From assembly GCA_049965815.1 (NCBI GenBank), contig JBMFVV010000017.1:1-24690 (forward strand): a stretch of DNA of 24,690 bases. Direction: 5' to 3'. A model generated the notes under the pieces. That model was given only the letters and a program-made list of their open reading frames with translations, did not search any database and had not been told where the DNA came from. Position numbers and translations under genes: made by a program. This DNA comes from GCA-001856825 sp049965815. Its GTDB lineage: Archaea > Thermoplasmatota > Thermoplasmata > Thermoplasmatales > GCA-001856825. The first letter of the stretch is position 1, and each line of letters starts with the position of its first letter. Shown piece after piece: positions 15,185 through 23,081 of this stretch.

Positions 15185-15186
15185 TA
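15179..15186 (+). promoter_or_regulatory. TATA box of the suf operon
   Basis: TTTAAATA is centred about 27 bases before the sufC ATG at 15210 and predicts a leaderless mRNA. Confidence 0.65.
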
Positions 15187-15209
15187 GCATCATACCATAT
15201 GAATGTACA

Positions 15210-15977
15210 ATGGTTGTTAATGTTCTATCTATAAAAGACCTACACGTTTCTGTAGGGGATAAGGAGATCCTTAAGGGAGTGACTATAACTGTCAAGTCTG
15301 GGGAAATACATGCTCTCATGGGACCGAATGGAACCGGAAAGAGTACTTTGGCCCATACAGTCGTTGGCAGTCTCAGATACAAAGTTAAAAGTGGTGAACT
15401 CCTGATAAATGACATTAATCTCAAGGACCTCCAAATTTACGAAAGAGCCAGGGCTGGTCTATTCGTTGCATTTCAGGAGCCTGTGTCAGTTCAAGGACTC
15501 AGATTCATCAATTATCTGAGAACTGCCTATTCCTCACTTCATCCGGATGAGAAACTTGAGTACAAGAAATTCATTGAAGAGGTGAAGGAATTGCTTAATT
15601 ATTTTGGCCTAGACAATTCATTCATTGATAGAGGACTTAACGAGGGTCTCTCCGGTGGTGAAAAGAAAAGAATGGAAGCGCTCCAGATGCTGATACTAAA
15701 ACCAAAGTTCATAATACTGGATGAGATAGATTCTGGATTAGATATAGATGCACTCAGAGTTGTTTCAAAGGCTATTGCCAAGGCAAAGGAGAACGGAGCA
15801 GGCATCATAATTATAACTCACTATCAGAGAATTCTGGACTATATAAAGCCAGATTTTGTGCATGTACTGATTAATGGAAAGATTGCTGAGAGCGGAAATG
15901 GCGATCTGGCTAAGTTGATTGAGGAAAGAGGCTATGAGTATTATAGGGGAGGTGAAATAGATGCAAAAGTGGAATGA
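15210..15977 (+). CDS. sufC: SufC, ABC-type ATPase of the Fe-S assembly complex
   Basis: SufC is the cytosolic ATPase that drives shape changes of the SufBC2D scaffold. The 255-residue product has Walker A GPNGTGKST (38-46), the Q-loop in VAFQEPVSVQG, signature LSGGEKKRM (147-155), Walker B FIILDEIDSGLD (167-178) and the switch histidine H204 in IITHYQRIL. The sequence around the signature and YIKPDFVHVLINGKI are typical of SufC rather than of transporters. It is the first gene of the suf operon, with a TATA box 27 bases upstream. Its 3' end contains the Shine-Dalgarno site of sufB and overlaps sufB by 17 bases. Confidence 0.96.
   Translation: MVVNVLSIKDLHVSVGDKEILKGVTITVKSGEIHALMGPNGTGKSTLAHTVVGSLRYKVKSGELLINDINLKDLQIYERARAGLFVAFQEPVSVQGLRFINYLRTAYSSLHPDEKLEYKKFIEEVKELLNYFGLDNSFIDRGLNEGLSGGEKKRMEALQMLILKPKFIILDEIDSGLDIDALRVVSKAIAKAKENGAGIIIITHYQRILDYIKPDFVHVLINGKIAESGNGDLAKLIEERGYEYYRGGEIDAKVE
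15948..15955 (+). promoter_or_regulatory. Full Shine-Dalgarno site for sufB
   Basis: GGAGGTGA lies five bases before the sufB ATG, inside the sufC coding sequence. It is the strongest ribosome site I found in the window. Confidence 0.8.
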
Positions 15978-17385
15978 AACAGAGGTTGAAGAAGTAAAAA
16001 AATTGAACGAGATAAAGTATGATTTCGTTACAAATGTGAAGCCCGCTTACCAGGTACAGAAGGGAATCAGCAGAAGCGTCGTAGAGGAAATGTCGAAGGA
16101 AAAGAGGGAACCTGAATGGATGAGAAATATTAGACTGAAAGCACTGGAGATATTCCTTTCAAAGCCAGTTCCGACATGGGGTCCAGATCTATCTGAACTG
16201 AATTTTGATGACCTTACCTACTACATAAAACCAGAAGATAGGAAGGCAAACAACTGGGACGATGTTCCGAAGGAAATTAAGGATACGTTTGACAAGCTAG
16301 GTGTTCCAGAGATGGAGAAAAAGTACCTGGCTGGGTCTGTTGCACAGCTTCAATCTGAGGGGGTCTATTCAAGATTGAGAAAACAGTGGGAAGATAAGGG
16401 AGTCGTATTCATGGATATGGACAGTGCGCTGCAAAGATATCCCGACATTGTGAAGGAACACTTCGGCAGGATCGTCCCTCCGTCGGACAATAAGTTTGCA
16501 GCTCTGAACACGGCAGTATGGTCTGGGGGTTCGTTCCTGTACATTCCCAGTGGAGTACAACTGGATCTACCGGTCCAGGCATACTTCAGGATGAATGGAG
16601 CACTCGAGGGGCAGTTCGAGAGAACGCTAATAATCGCGGAACCGGGGGCATCCGTCCACTACATTGAAGGTTGTACTGCACCAACTTATAGCCAATATTC
16701 ACTACACGCGGCTATAGTGGAAGTTTACGTTAAGAAAGCGGCAAAGGTGAGATACACATCAGTTCAGAATTGGTCTGATAATATAATAAATGGACCAACA
16801 AAGAGATCGTGGATCGAAGAGAGAGGGAGAATGGAATGGGTGCAGGGTTCTCTTGGGTCAAAAATAACAATGACCTATCCTTCATCTGTTCTGAGAGGGG
16901 AGTATGCAAGCACGTCTAATCTTAACGTTGCTCTGGCTGTAGGACCCGTATGGAAGGACAATGGCGCAAAGGTTATTCACGCTGCGCCCAACACAAGTTC
17001 CAAGGTTGTCGCAAAGAGTATCTCTGGAAAGGGCGGAATGTCAGTTTACAGAGGACAGTTGAGGATCAATCCTGGGGCATATAATTCCAAGGCGTCGGTA
17101 CAATGCGATGCCCTGATTCTGGATGATATCTCAAAGAGCAACACATATCCCCATAACGAGATTCTTGAAGAAAGTGCTTCTTTCTCGCATGAAGCATCTG
17201 TAGGAAAGATATCAGAAGACCAGGTGGACTATCTGATGAGCAGGGGTATCAGGGAAGAGGACGCAAGGTCCCTAATTGTACTGGGATTCCTGGATGACGT
17301 ACTGAAGGAAATTCCTCTGGAGTATTCAATAGAATTCAACAAACTGGTCAAGCTTGAAATGAACAAGTACGGTGCTGTAGGGTGA
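15961..17385 (+). CDS. sufB: SufB, Fe-S scaffold protein
   Basis: SufB receives sulfur and builds nascent Fe-S clusters within the SufBCD complex. The 474-residue product is collinear with the family: KPVPTWGPDLSEL, the YIPSGVQLDLPVQAYFRMN region, HYIEGCTAP (C238), the right-handed beta-helix core, and the C-terminal QCDALILDD with C382 followed by SNTYPHNE and SHEASVGKI (H410). C382 and H410 are 28 residues apart, the same spacing as the cysteine and histidine I recall as essential in E. coli SufB (C405/H433). The final helix SRGIREEDARSLIVLGF is normal. It is preceded by a full Shine-Dalgarno site and overlaps sufD by four bases (GTGA). Confidence 0.96.
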   Translation: MQKWNETEVEEVKKLNEIKYDFVTNVKPAYQVQKGISRSVVEEMSKEKREPEWMRNIRLKALEIFLSKPVPTWGPDLSELNFDDLTYYIKPEDRKANNWDDVPKEIKDTFDKLGVPEMEKKYLAGSVAQLQSEGVYSRLRKQWEDKGVVFMDMDSALQRYPDIVKEHFGRIVPPSDNKFAALNTAVWSGGSFLYIPSGVQLDLPVQAYFRMNGALEGQFERTLIIAEPGASVHYIEGCTAPTYSQYSLHAAIVEVYVKKAAKVRYTSVQNWSDNIINGPTKRSWIEERGRMEWVQGSLGSKITMTYPSSVLRGEYASTSNLNVALAVGPVWKDNGAKVIHAAPNTSSKVVAKSISGKGGMSVYRGQLRINPGAYNSKASVQCDALILDDISKSNTYPHNEILEESASFSHEASVGKISEDQVDYLMSRGIREEDARSLIVLGFLDDVLKEIPLEYSIEFNKLVKLEMNKYGAVG

Positions 17386-18539
17386 CCCTAGAAGAAATAA
17401 TTACGGAAAAGAGGAAAATAGCAGATTCTGTCCCTCTTTTCGCAGAACGCGATTCTCCTTCTGTAAAGAGCTATACTTCGCTCAAAGACGGGGATCTCCT
17501 CCCGTTGCTAAGGTCTGTGAAAACCGGCTGTGCGGGAATGCAGCGCAACATTACCACCCACAATGGATCACCGTGCAGGTTATTTGGAGGGGACTCTATT
17601 AAATTCTTTTCCACGGAAGAAGCCATTTCAAAGGGCCTAATGAAACCGGAGGACCTGTTCAATGAAAACTATGACAAGCTTAGTGCAATAAACCAGGCGT
17701 ACTTCCAGGATGGGTTTTATCTTGGAGTCCCCAACAAGTATCAGGGGGACAAGATGATAAACATCCTCCACACTGGCGATAAGGATTTCAACGTCAGGAA
17801 TCTGTATTCAATAGGGAGTAATTCTTCTGCAAGGATACTGGAGAATTTTGTTGTAACTGGGAACACGTCGATATCACAGGGGACCGTCATAAGAATAGGT
17901 GAGAATTCTTCGCTTGACTACTTCCTCCTTGAGGATGAAGAAAATACGGAACTAAGTTACCTTGAGAGAACAATAGTAATGGAGAGATATTCTACCCTCA
18001 AGATTCACCATCTTTCCCTTCCCGGAAAGAAGAGCATATCTAGGTTCAGAATTATCCAGGAGGGAGAACACGTGGAGTCTGGTTATTATGGGGCTGCCAT
18101 GGGCAAGAAACAGGAGCACCTAGATCTCGAAGTATTTACCGACCATAGAGGTGTCCATGGAAAGAATGATACCGCATTCAAGGGGATACTTGGAGGAAAA
18201 TCGTCATTAATATTCAGGGGGTTCATAAGAATTGCAGAGAAGGCTCTAAACACTGAATCATTCCTCATGGCGAATTTACTTCTTCTTACTAAAGAAGCCA
18301 TCGGGAACGCTCTTCCAGTCCTAGAAATATTCAACGGAGAAGTTAAGGCAAAACACGGTGAGTCTGTTTCAAACATATCTGAAGAACAGCTAATGTATCT
18401 CATGAGTAGGGGACTTGACCCCAGAGAGGCAAAAAAGGCAGTTATAGAAGGCTTTATTAGTCCTATCATCAATCCGCTTCCAGAAGATATTTCAAGAAAG
18501 TATCTTCAGATCGTGGAAGAAGTGATAGGCAATGATTAG
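17382..18539 (+). CDS. sufD: SufD, SufB paralogue of the scaffold complex
   Basis: SufD pairs with SufB to form the cluster-building interface. The 385-residue protein has a divergent helical N terminus (about 1-125), a beta-helix core, and the C-terminal pattern AFKGILGGKSSLIFRG, VLEIFNGEVKAKHGESVSN (H325, the position of the histidine needed in E. coli SufD) and MSRGLDPREAKKAVIEGF. It starts with GTG, whose last two bases begin the sufB TGA stop. Its end overlaps sufS by eight bases. A SufB copy is excluded by the absence of the SufB core cysteine. Confidence 0.93.
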   Translation: MTLEEIITEKRKIADSVPLFAERDSPSVKSYTSLKDGDLLPLLRSVKTGCAGMQRNITTHNGSPCRLFGGDSIKFFSTEEAISKGLMKPEDLFNENYDKLSAINQAYFQDGFYLGVPNKYQGDKMINILHTGDKDFNVRNLYSIGSNSSARILENFVVTGNTSISQGTVIRIGENSSLDYFLLEDEENTELSYLERTIVMERYSTLKIHHLSLPGKKSISRFRIIQEGEHVESGYYGAAMGKKQEHLDLEVFTDHRGVHGKNDTAFKGILGGKSSLIFRGFIRIAEKALNTESFLMANLLLLTKEAIGNALPVLEIFNGEVKAKHGESVSNISEEQLMYLMSRGLDPREAKKAVIEGFISPIINPLPEDISRKYLQIVEEVIGND

Positions 18540-19791
18540 TGTTCATGGAAGAAAGGAAGATTTCCCAATTTTCAAGAAGAAGATAAATGGAAAGGATATA
18601 ATTTATCTTGACTCAACAGCGACCACCCAGAAGCCAAGACAGGTAATTGATGCAATTGTTGATTACTACGAGGGATCGAATGCTAACGTCCATCGCTCTG
18701 TTTATAAATTGGCAGACGAAGCGACTGAAGTATATGAGAAATCTAGGTCCAATGTCGCGAACTTTATAGGAGCTAAGGATAACGAGATAGTTTTCACTAG
18801 AAACACGACAGAGAGCCTTAACCTACTATCATTTACCGTTGGGGAATCTCTTCATAGAGGAGACAGAATTCTCATCACTTCCATGGAACATCACAGCAAC
18901 ATTCTTCCGTGGACGAGACTAGAGCCGAGAGGGGTGGTTGTAGATTATGTAGGATTCGACGCAGAAGGACATCTTGATATTGAGGACCTCAAGTCAAAGC
19001 TGAAGAAAGAAACCAAGATCGTCTCCGTTACCCATCAATCAAATGTCCTTGGAACGATAAATCCTATAGATGATATAGGCAAGATAGCCAAGGAAAATGG
19101 GTCCACTTTCATAGTAGATGCAGCACAATCCATTCCACATATGCCATTCCGTGTCAGAGATGAGTTTGATTTCATTGCATTCTCTGGCCATAAGATGCTT
19201 GGTCCCATGGGAATTGGAGTTCTGTATGGGAAATACGAACTGCTTGAGAATATCCCTCCCTTCAATAGGGGAGGGGAGATGATCAAGGACGTAGATTTCC
19301 ACAGCGTGATTTTTGAAGACCCTCCAATTAAGTTTGAGGCAGGTACTCCAAACGTTGAGGGGGCGGTTGGTCTATCTGCAGCAATCGATTACCTAAAGGT
19401 AATTGGTATGGAAGAGGTGAGGAGGCATGAGAAACATCTGACTTCTATAACGCTGAAGAGCCTTGAGGACTTTAAGAATGTCACCTATTATGGCCCAAGG
19501 AACGTGAATGACAGGGGAGGAGTCATTGCGTTCAACGTGAAAGACGTGACAAATGTTAAAAGGAACCTGGAGAAGAATAACATAAAGTTAGATCACTTTT
19601 ACCATTCACACGACATAGCGACTTTCCTTGATGAGAGGAATGTGTACGTACGTTCTGGGCACCATTGTGCAGAACCACTGATGAGGACCCTGGGCCTTAC
19701 AGGAACGGCCAGGGCATCCTATTACGTCTACAATGGAGATGACGACGTGGAAGTTTTCATAAAGTCGCTGGGTGAGTTAGACGTACAATGA
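18532..19791 (+). CDS. sufS: SufS, group II cysteine desulfurase
   Basis: SufS takes sulfur from L-cysteine as a persulfide and passes it to SufU or SufB. The 419-residue PLP enzyme has YLDSTATTQKP (25-35), MEHHSNILPW, VDAAQSIPHM, the PLP lysine K221 in FSGHKMLGPMG, and the catalytic C379 in RSGHHCAEPLM. The short loop around that cysteine and the RSGHHC sequence mark the SufS rather than the IscS group. The ATG overlaps the end of sufD by eight bases, so supply of sulfur is coupled to the scaffold genes. Confidence 0.95.
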   Translation: MISVHGRKEDFPIFKKKINGKDIIYLDSTATTQKPRQVIDAIVDYYEGSNANVHRSVYKLADEATEVYEKSRSNVANFIGAKDNEIVFTRNTTESLNLLSFTVGESLHRGDRILITSMEHHSNILPWTRLEPRGVVVDYVGFDAEGHLDIEDLKSKLKKETKIVSVTHQSNVLGTINPIDDIGKIAKENGSTFIVDAAQSIPHMPFRVRDEFDFIAFSGHKMLGPMGIGVLYGKYELLENIPPFNRGGEMIKDVDFHSVIFEDPPIKFEAGTPNVEGAVGLSAAIDYLKVIGMEEVRRHEKHLTSITLKSLEDFKNVTYYGPRNVNDRGGVIAFNVKDVTNVKRNLEKNNIKLDHFYHSHDIATFLDERNVYVRSGHHCAEPLMRTLGLTGTARASYYVYNGDDDVEVFIKSLGELDVQ

Positions 19792-19798
19792 CGAAGTT

Positions 19799-20137
19799 AT
19801 GGACAGGTACCAGAACCCTGTTAAGTATGGCAAGATGGACAACTATGATATCAAGATCGATGAAGCTTCAACCACCTGCGGCGACAAGGTGGTGCTTTAC
19901 ATAAAGACTGACGGGAAGAAAATAGAAGACATCAGGTGGGAGGGAGAAGGTTGCATTCTTTCTGTAGTTTCTACTGACTTATTCTGTGAAAATTCTGTTG
20001 GGAAGGAGATAAAGTCAATCAAAGAACAGGATGATCTCGCGTTCATCGAGAGTTTCCCAGTCAAGATCTCTCCTGGCAGGATAAACTGCGTGATGTTACC
20101 ACTCAGGGCTTTTAGGAGAGGAGCAAAAGAAAAGTAG
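19799..20137 (+). CDS. sufU: SufU/IscU-like sulfur acceptor, short form
   Basis: The 112-residue protein has the three conserved cysteines of the IscU/SufU fold: C27 in TTCGDKV (with D29), C52 in WEGEGCILSVVSTDL and C97 in GRINCVMLPLRAF. An extra C63 follows the second. In SufU proteins these residues bind zinc and accept persulfide from SufS; in IscU they hold a cluster. It is shorter than usual (family members are often 130-150 residues), and the helical insertion between the second and third cysteine is reduced. It follows sufS by seven bases and ends the suf gene set. Whether it is a SufU-type transfer protein or a scaffold cannot be decided from the sequence. Confidence 0.85.
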   Translation: MDRYQNPVKYGKMDNYDIKIDEASTTCGDKVVLYIKTDGKKIEDIRWEGEGCILSVVSTDLFCENSVGKEIKSIKEQDDLAFIESFPVKISPGRINCVMLPLRAFRRGAKEK

Positions 20138-20163
20138 TTTATGTTATAAGGGATAAGAAGCGA

Positions 20164-21063
20164 ATGTCTAGAGTATCTGAACTTGTCTCATCTGCCGAGG
20201 GAGGCAACAGAAGGGACATAGGGAAATTAATAACGATCATTGAGAACAGGAGTGAGGGATATTCCGACCTGCTCAGGATTATAGAGAAGAGGAAGAGGGA
20301 TACGTATGTAGTGGGAATTACCGGTCCCCCGGGTGTCGGAAAGAGCTCCCTGATTTCTAGACTAGCGGTAGAGTTCTCCAAGACGGAAAAGCTTGCAATA
20401 ATCATGATAGATGCAACTTCACCTTACAGCGGAGGATCGCTGCTAGGTAATAGGCTAAGACTGGAAAGCACTGACAACATTTACGTTAGAAGCATGGCAA
20501 CAAGGGGATCAACCGGTGGCCTCAATCTTGCTCTAGCGGATTCGCTTGACCTTCTCTCATATCTTGGTTTTACAATGACCCTGGTAGAATCTGTCGGGAC
20601 TGGACAGGATGAGACAGACATACTGCACTATTCAGACAAGATAGTAATGGTTCTTTCCCCGGGAATGGGTGACCAGGTTCAGGCCATCAAGGCTGGACAG
20701 ATGGAAATTGGAGATTTTGTTGTCCTGAATAAAGCGGACAAACCTGAAGCCATAATTGCAGAGAAAGAGCTCATGGAAACGCTGAGCATACCGGATATGT
20801 CAAAAAAGCACAGCTTAGTTAAGGTATCTGCGCTGACAGGTGAGGGCGTCAAGGAGCTGGTTGACTTGATAATCTCTTCCAGACATGAAACGAGTAAGGA
20901 AGATTCCACACTGAGTAGAGAAAAGGAGAGGATCAGGAGGGAAATTTTGGCAGTCCTGAAGTCGAATGATGATATTATCGAAAAGTACGCCAAGAAGGTC
21001 ATAGCAGAAGAAATAACTAGAGAGAAAGCTGTCAGCGTAATACTTAAAGGCATCAGGAATTGA
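20164..21063 (+). CDS. MeaB/ArgK-family G3E GTPase
   Basis: These GTPases load and protect adenosylcobalamin-dependent acyl-CoA mutases. The 299-residue protein has P-loop GITGPPGVGKSS (51-62), a switch region IDATSPYSGGSLLGNRLRL (82-100), VRSMATRGSTGGL (108-120), the G3 segment VESVGTGQDE (141-150) with the family's glutamate in place of aspartate, and NKAD (189-192). The switch differs from the sequence I recall as common in MeaB (DPSSPFTGG..LGDK), with Pro to Ala and Asp to Asn changes. No mutase gene is in the window. A TTTATGTTATAA stretch just upstream (20138-20149) may be its own promoter, although read-through from suf is possible because only 26 bases separate it from sufU. Confidence 0.85.
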   Translation: MSRVSELVSSAEGGNRRDIGKLITIIENRSEGYSDLLRIIEKRKRDTYVVGITGPPGVGKSSLISRLAVEFSKTEKLAIIMIDATSPYSGGSLLGNRLRLESTDNIYVRSMATRGSTGGLNLALADSLDLLSYLGFTMTLVESVGTGQDETDILHYSDKIVMVLSPGMGDQVQAIKAGQMEIGDFVVLNKADKPEAIIAEKELMETLSIPDMSKKHSLVKVSALTGEGVKELVDLIISSRHETSKEDSTLSREKERIRREILAVLKSNDDIIEKYAKKVIAEEITREKAVSVILKGIRN

Positions 21064-21100
21064 ATTCAATAAGAAATCAATAACAAAAGGCCATGAAAAT

Positions 21101-21169
21101 ACCGGATAGCTTCTTGAATATGCTGGAATTTGATTAAAGATATAAGAAACTTTAGCATACTATCCAGGT
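21101..21169 (+). other. Possible two-part RNA stem-loop
   Basis: ACCGGATAG (21101-21109) can pair with CTATCCAGGT (21160-21169) leaving one bulged A. Directly inside, TATGCT (21119-21124) pairs with AGCATA (21154-21159). The 3' strand is continuous while the 5' strand has a nine-base bulge. It starts 37 bases after the upstream stop. A 3'-end structure or small RNA are both possible; no known RNA family fits. Confidence 0.25.
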
Positions 21170-21301
21170 CCATAATATTTTGAAAGCACTGAAGTGCAGA
21201 TTAGATTAATAAAAACTAAAATCAAATTCATATCTATGATGAACGGAGCGTAAGCTAGCTCACGAGATACACTCCAATTATCACACTTAATGGTTCACTC
21301 C

Positions 21302-21310
21302 TTTATAATT
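21302..21310 (+). promoter_or_regulatory. TATA element upstream of fbp
   Basis: TTTATAATT lies about 73 bases before the chosen ATG, predicting a leader of roughly 45-50 bases. That fits the presence of a Shine-Dalgarno site (AGGGTGA, 21365-21371) seven bases before the ATG. Confidence 0.4.
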
Positions 21311-21378
21311 TAGGCTCACGAAATTCAGAAACTATTTGTAAGCGTATAGTGATATACTGTGGCAAGGGTGAATTGATT

Positions 21379-22485
21379 ATGAAGATAACAGTTAGTTTGA
21401 TTAAGGCAGACGTTGGCGGACTGGCGGGACACTCAAGGGTACACCCTCAGTTGAAAGATGAAGCCAGACTTGTCCTGGAACAGGCCAAGAATGAGTCTAA
21501 AATCATTGATTATCATGTTACCTCCGTTGGTGATGATTTAGAGTTGATTATGACTCACACAAATGGAGTGGATTCAGAATACGTCCATGGTCTTGCATGG
21601 AATGCATTTATAAAGGCTACAGAAACGGCCAAGAAACTTAAACTGTACGGAGCTGGGCAGGACCTATTGAAAGATTCATTTTCGGGCAATCTCAAAGGAA
21701 TGGGACCTGGTGTGGCAGAGCTTGAATTCGAAGAGAGAAGGAGCGAGCCAATTGTTGCGTTCATGATGGACAAGACGGAGCCAGGAGCATTTAATCTGCC
21801 AATTTACAAGATATTTGCAGATCCCTTCAATACGCCAGGTTTGGTTATAGATCCCAATATGCACGACGGTTTCACATTCGAAATATGGGACACAATAAAA
21901 CACAAGAAGGTATTTCTTAAAACGCCTGAAGAAACTTATGACATACTTGCACTCATTGGCTCCAAGGAAAGATACGTCATTAAGAGAGTATATCCAGCAA
22001 AGAGCACTGGAATGTCGAATGAAGCTGTGGCAGTCGTAAGCACCGACATCCTTCACGAAATAGCTGGGAAGTACGTAGGTAAGGATGATCCCGTGGCAAT
22101 GGTCAGGGCACAGGCTGGGTTGCCAGCAATGGGAGAGATATTGGAGCCATTTACATTCCCACATTTAGTATCTGGCTGGATGAGGGGGAGTCACAACGGC
22201 CCGATAATGCCTGTTTCTGTCCCCGATGCGACACCATCAAGGTTCGATGGCCCACCAAGAGTCATTGGACTCGGATTCCAACTGGCGGAAGGCAAGCTAA
22301 TAGGACCGGCAGATTTACTCGCAGATAAGGCATTTGACGGTGCGAGGCAGACAGCCATACAGATCGCAGATTATATGAGAAGAAACGGACCGTTCGAGCC
22401 TCACAGGTTACCGGAACCTGAAATGGAATATACCATGCTTCCAGCTATACAGAACAAACTGAAATCTAAAATGGTCGACCTGTAA
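21379..22485 (+). CDS. fbp: Fructose-1,6-bisphosphate aldolase/phosphatase
   Basis: This archaeal bifunctional enzyme condenses triose phosphates and dephosphorylates the product to fructose 6-phosphate, making gluconeogenesis one-way. The 368-residue protein starts with the family N terminus MKITVSLIKADVGGLAGHSRVHP, where an aspartate and a histidine bind Mg2+. It contains YVGKDDP (Y232, K235), matching the Schiff-base lysine and nearby tyrosine I recall at 232 and 229 in the Thermoproteus enzyme, and Y351 at the third tyrosine position. ATG 21379 is chosen because it gives this N terminus and has AGGGTGA seven bases before it; a GTG at 21349 would add ten atypical residues. Its stop overlaps the next gene as TAATG. 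Confidence 0.95.
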   Translation: MKITVSLIKADVGGLAGHSRVHPQLKDEARLVLEQAKNESKIIDYHVTSVGDDLELIMTHTNGVDSEYVHGLAWNAFIKATETAKKLKLYGAGQDLLKDSFSGNLKGMGPGVAELEFEERRSEPIVAFMMDKTEPGAFNLPIYKIFADPFNTPGLVIDPNMHDGFTFEIWDTIKHKKVFLKTPEETYDILALIGSKERYVIKRVYPAKSTGMSNEAVAVVSTDILHEIAGKYVGKDDPVAMVRAQAGLPAMGEILEPFTFPHLVSGWMRGSHNGPIMPVSVPDATPSRFDGPPRVIGLGFQLAEGKLIGPADLLADKAFDGARQTAIQIADYMRRNGPFEPHRLPEPEMEYTMLPAIQNKLKSKMVDL

Positions 22486-23081
22486 TGCCTAATGGTAGCC
22501 TTAGAGGAATGTTGCTAAAGGATAGAATTATCGATATCCTTAGGGGAGATGGTAAATCTATTTCTGAAATTTACAAAGAAATAAACATGGAAGATGAAAC
22601 AAAGATCCATCGTCTTGCGCTGACCGGGTACCTGTGGGCTATGGCTGATTTCAACGTTCTCAAGGAGAAATACGTAAAGCCATCCAAGTTGTACTTCCTC
22701 CTTAAGAAAGATGAAACTTCTATTTATGAACTGATTGGCGAGCAGACTGCAAACGAACCGTCGGAAAAGAGAGGAGAAGAAATTCTCTATATTCTCTATA
22801 CACTTTTTGATAGGCCAATATTCGATATTGAGCTTGAGAAGGCTGGTGTGACAGGCAATATTAAGGGAAAGAGACTTGACAAAAAGGAGAGGAAGAAATT
22901 GATAGGCAAGGTTGATACAAAGGGACTGAAGATTTCCTCAGACTCTGATGCATATCTACCGTTACCAAATGCCTCATATCCGGCACTGGCAATGAAGATA
23001 ATGAGCAACATTATATCCGAAAAGTATGAAGTGAAGAGGGAAAAGAAAGGTATTCAAAAGGAGCTAGACAGTGTTCTTTAG
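22485..23081 (+). CDS. Unrecognised 198-residue protein, possible winged helix
   Basis: I do not recognise this family. The N-terminal part (about 9-70) reads like a helix-turn-helix or winged helix: LLKDRIIDILRGDGKSISEIYKEI, then a helix-rich HRLALTGYLWAMADFNVL, then KPSKLYFLLKK as a wing-like strand pair. A middle acidic/basic segment (85-150) contains many lysines (GKRLDKKERKKLIGK), and the C terminus is helical (PALAMKIMSNIISEKYEVK). There are no cysteines, signal peptide or membrane segments. The ATG overlaps the fbp TAA by one base (TAATG), so it is co-translated with fbp. A nucleic-acid role, perhaps regulatory, is inference only. Its stop overlaps the pheS stop on the other strand. 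Confidence 0.75.
   Translation: MPNGSLRGMLLKDRIIDILRGDGKSISEIYKEINMEDETKIHRLALTGYLWAMADFNVLKEKYVKPSKLYFLLKKDETSIYELIGEQTANEPSEKRGEEILYILYTLFDRPIFDIELEKAGVTGNIKGKRLDKKERKKLIGKVDTKGLKISSDSDAYLPLPNASYPALAMKIMSNIISEKYEVKREKKGIQKELDSVL

Larger units (their letters stand above)
21064..21378. other. Non-coding gap between the MeaB-like GTPase and fbp
   Basis: About 315 AT-rich bases with no open frame I would defend. It contains the possible hairpin at 21101-21169, a short palindrome GCACTGAAGTGC (21186-21197) and the fbp TATA element at 21302-21310. Otherwise I see nothing in it. Confidence 0.5.

Noticed and set aside
18086..18472. 128-codon minus-strand frame inside sufD
   Set aside because: It mirrors conserved SufD codons, with serine-rich antisense composition and no signals of its own.
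21236..21300. C/D-box guide RNA suggested by ATGATGA
   Set aside because: The C-box match is perfect, but no CTGA D or D' box lies at a suitable distance and no kink-turn stem is visible.
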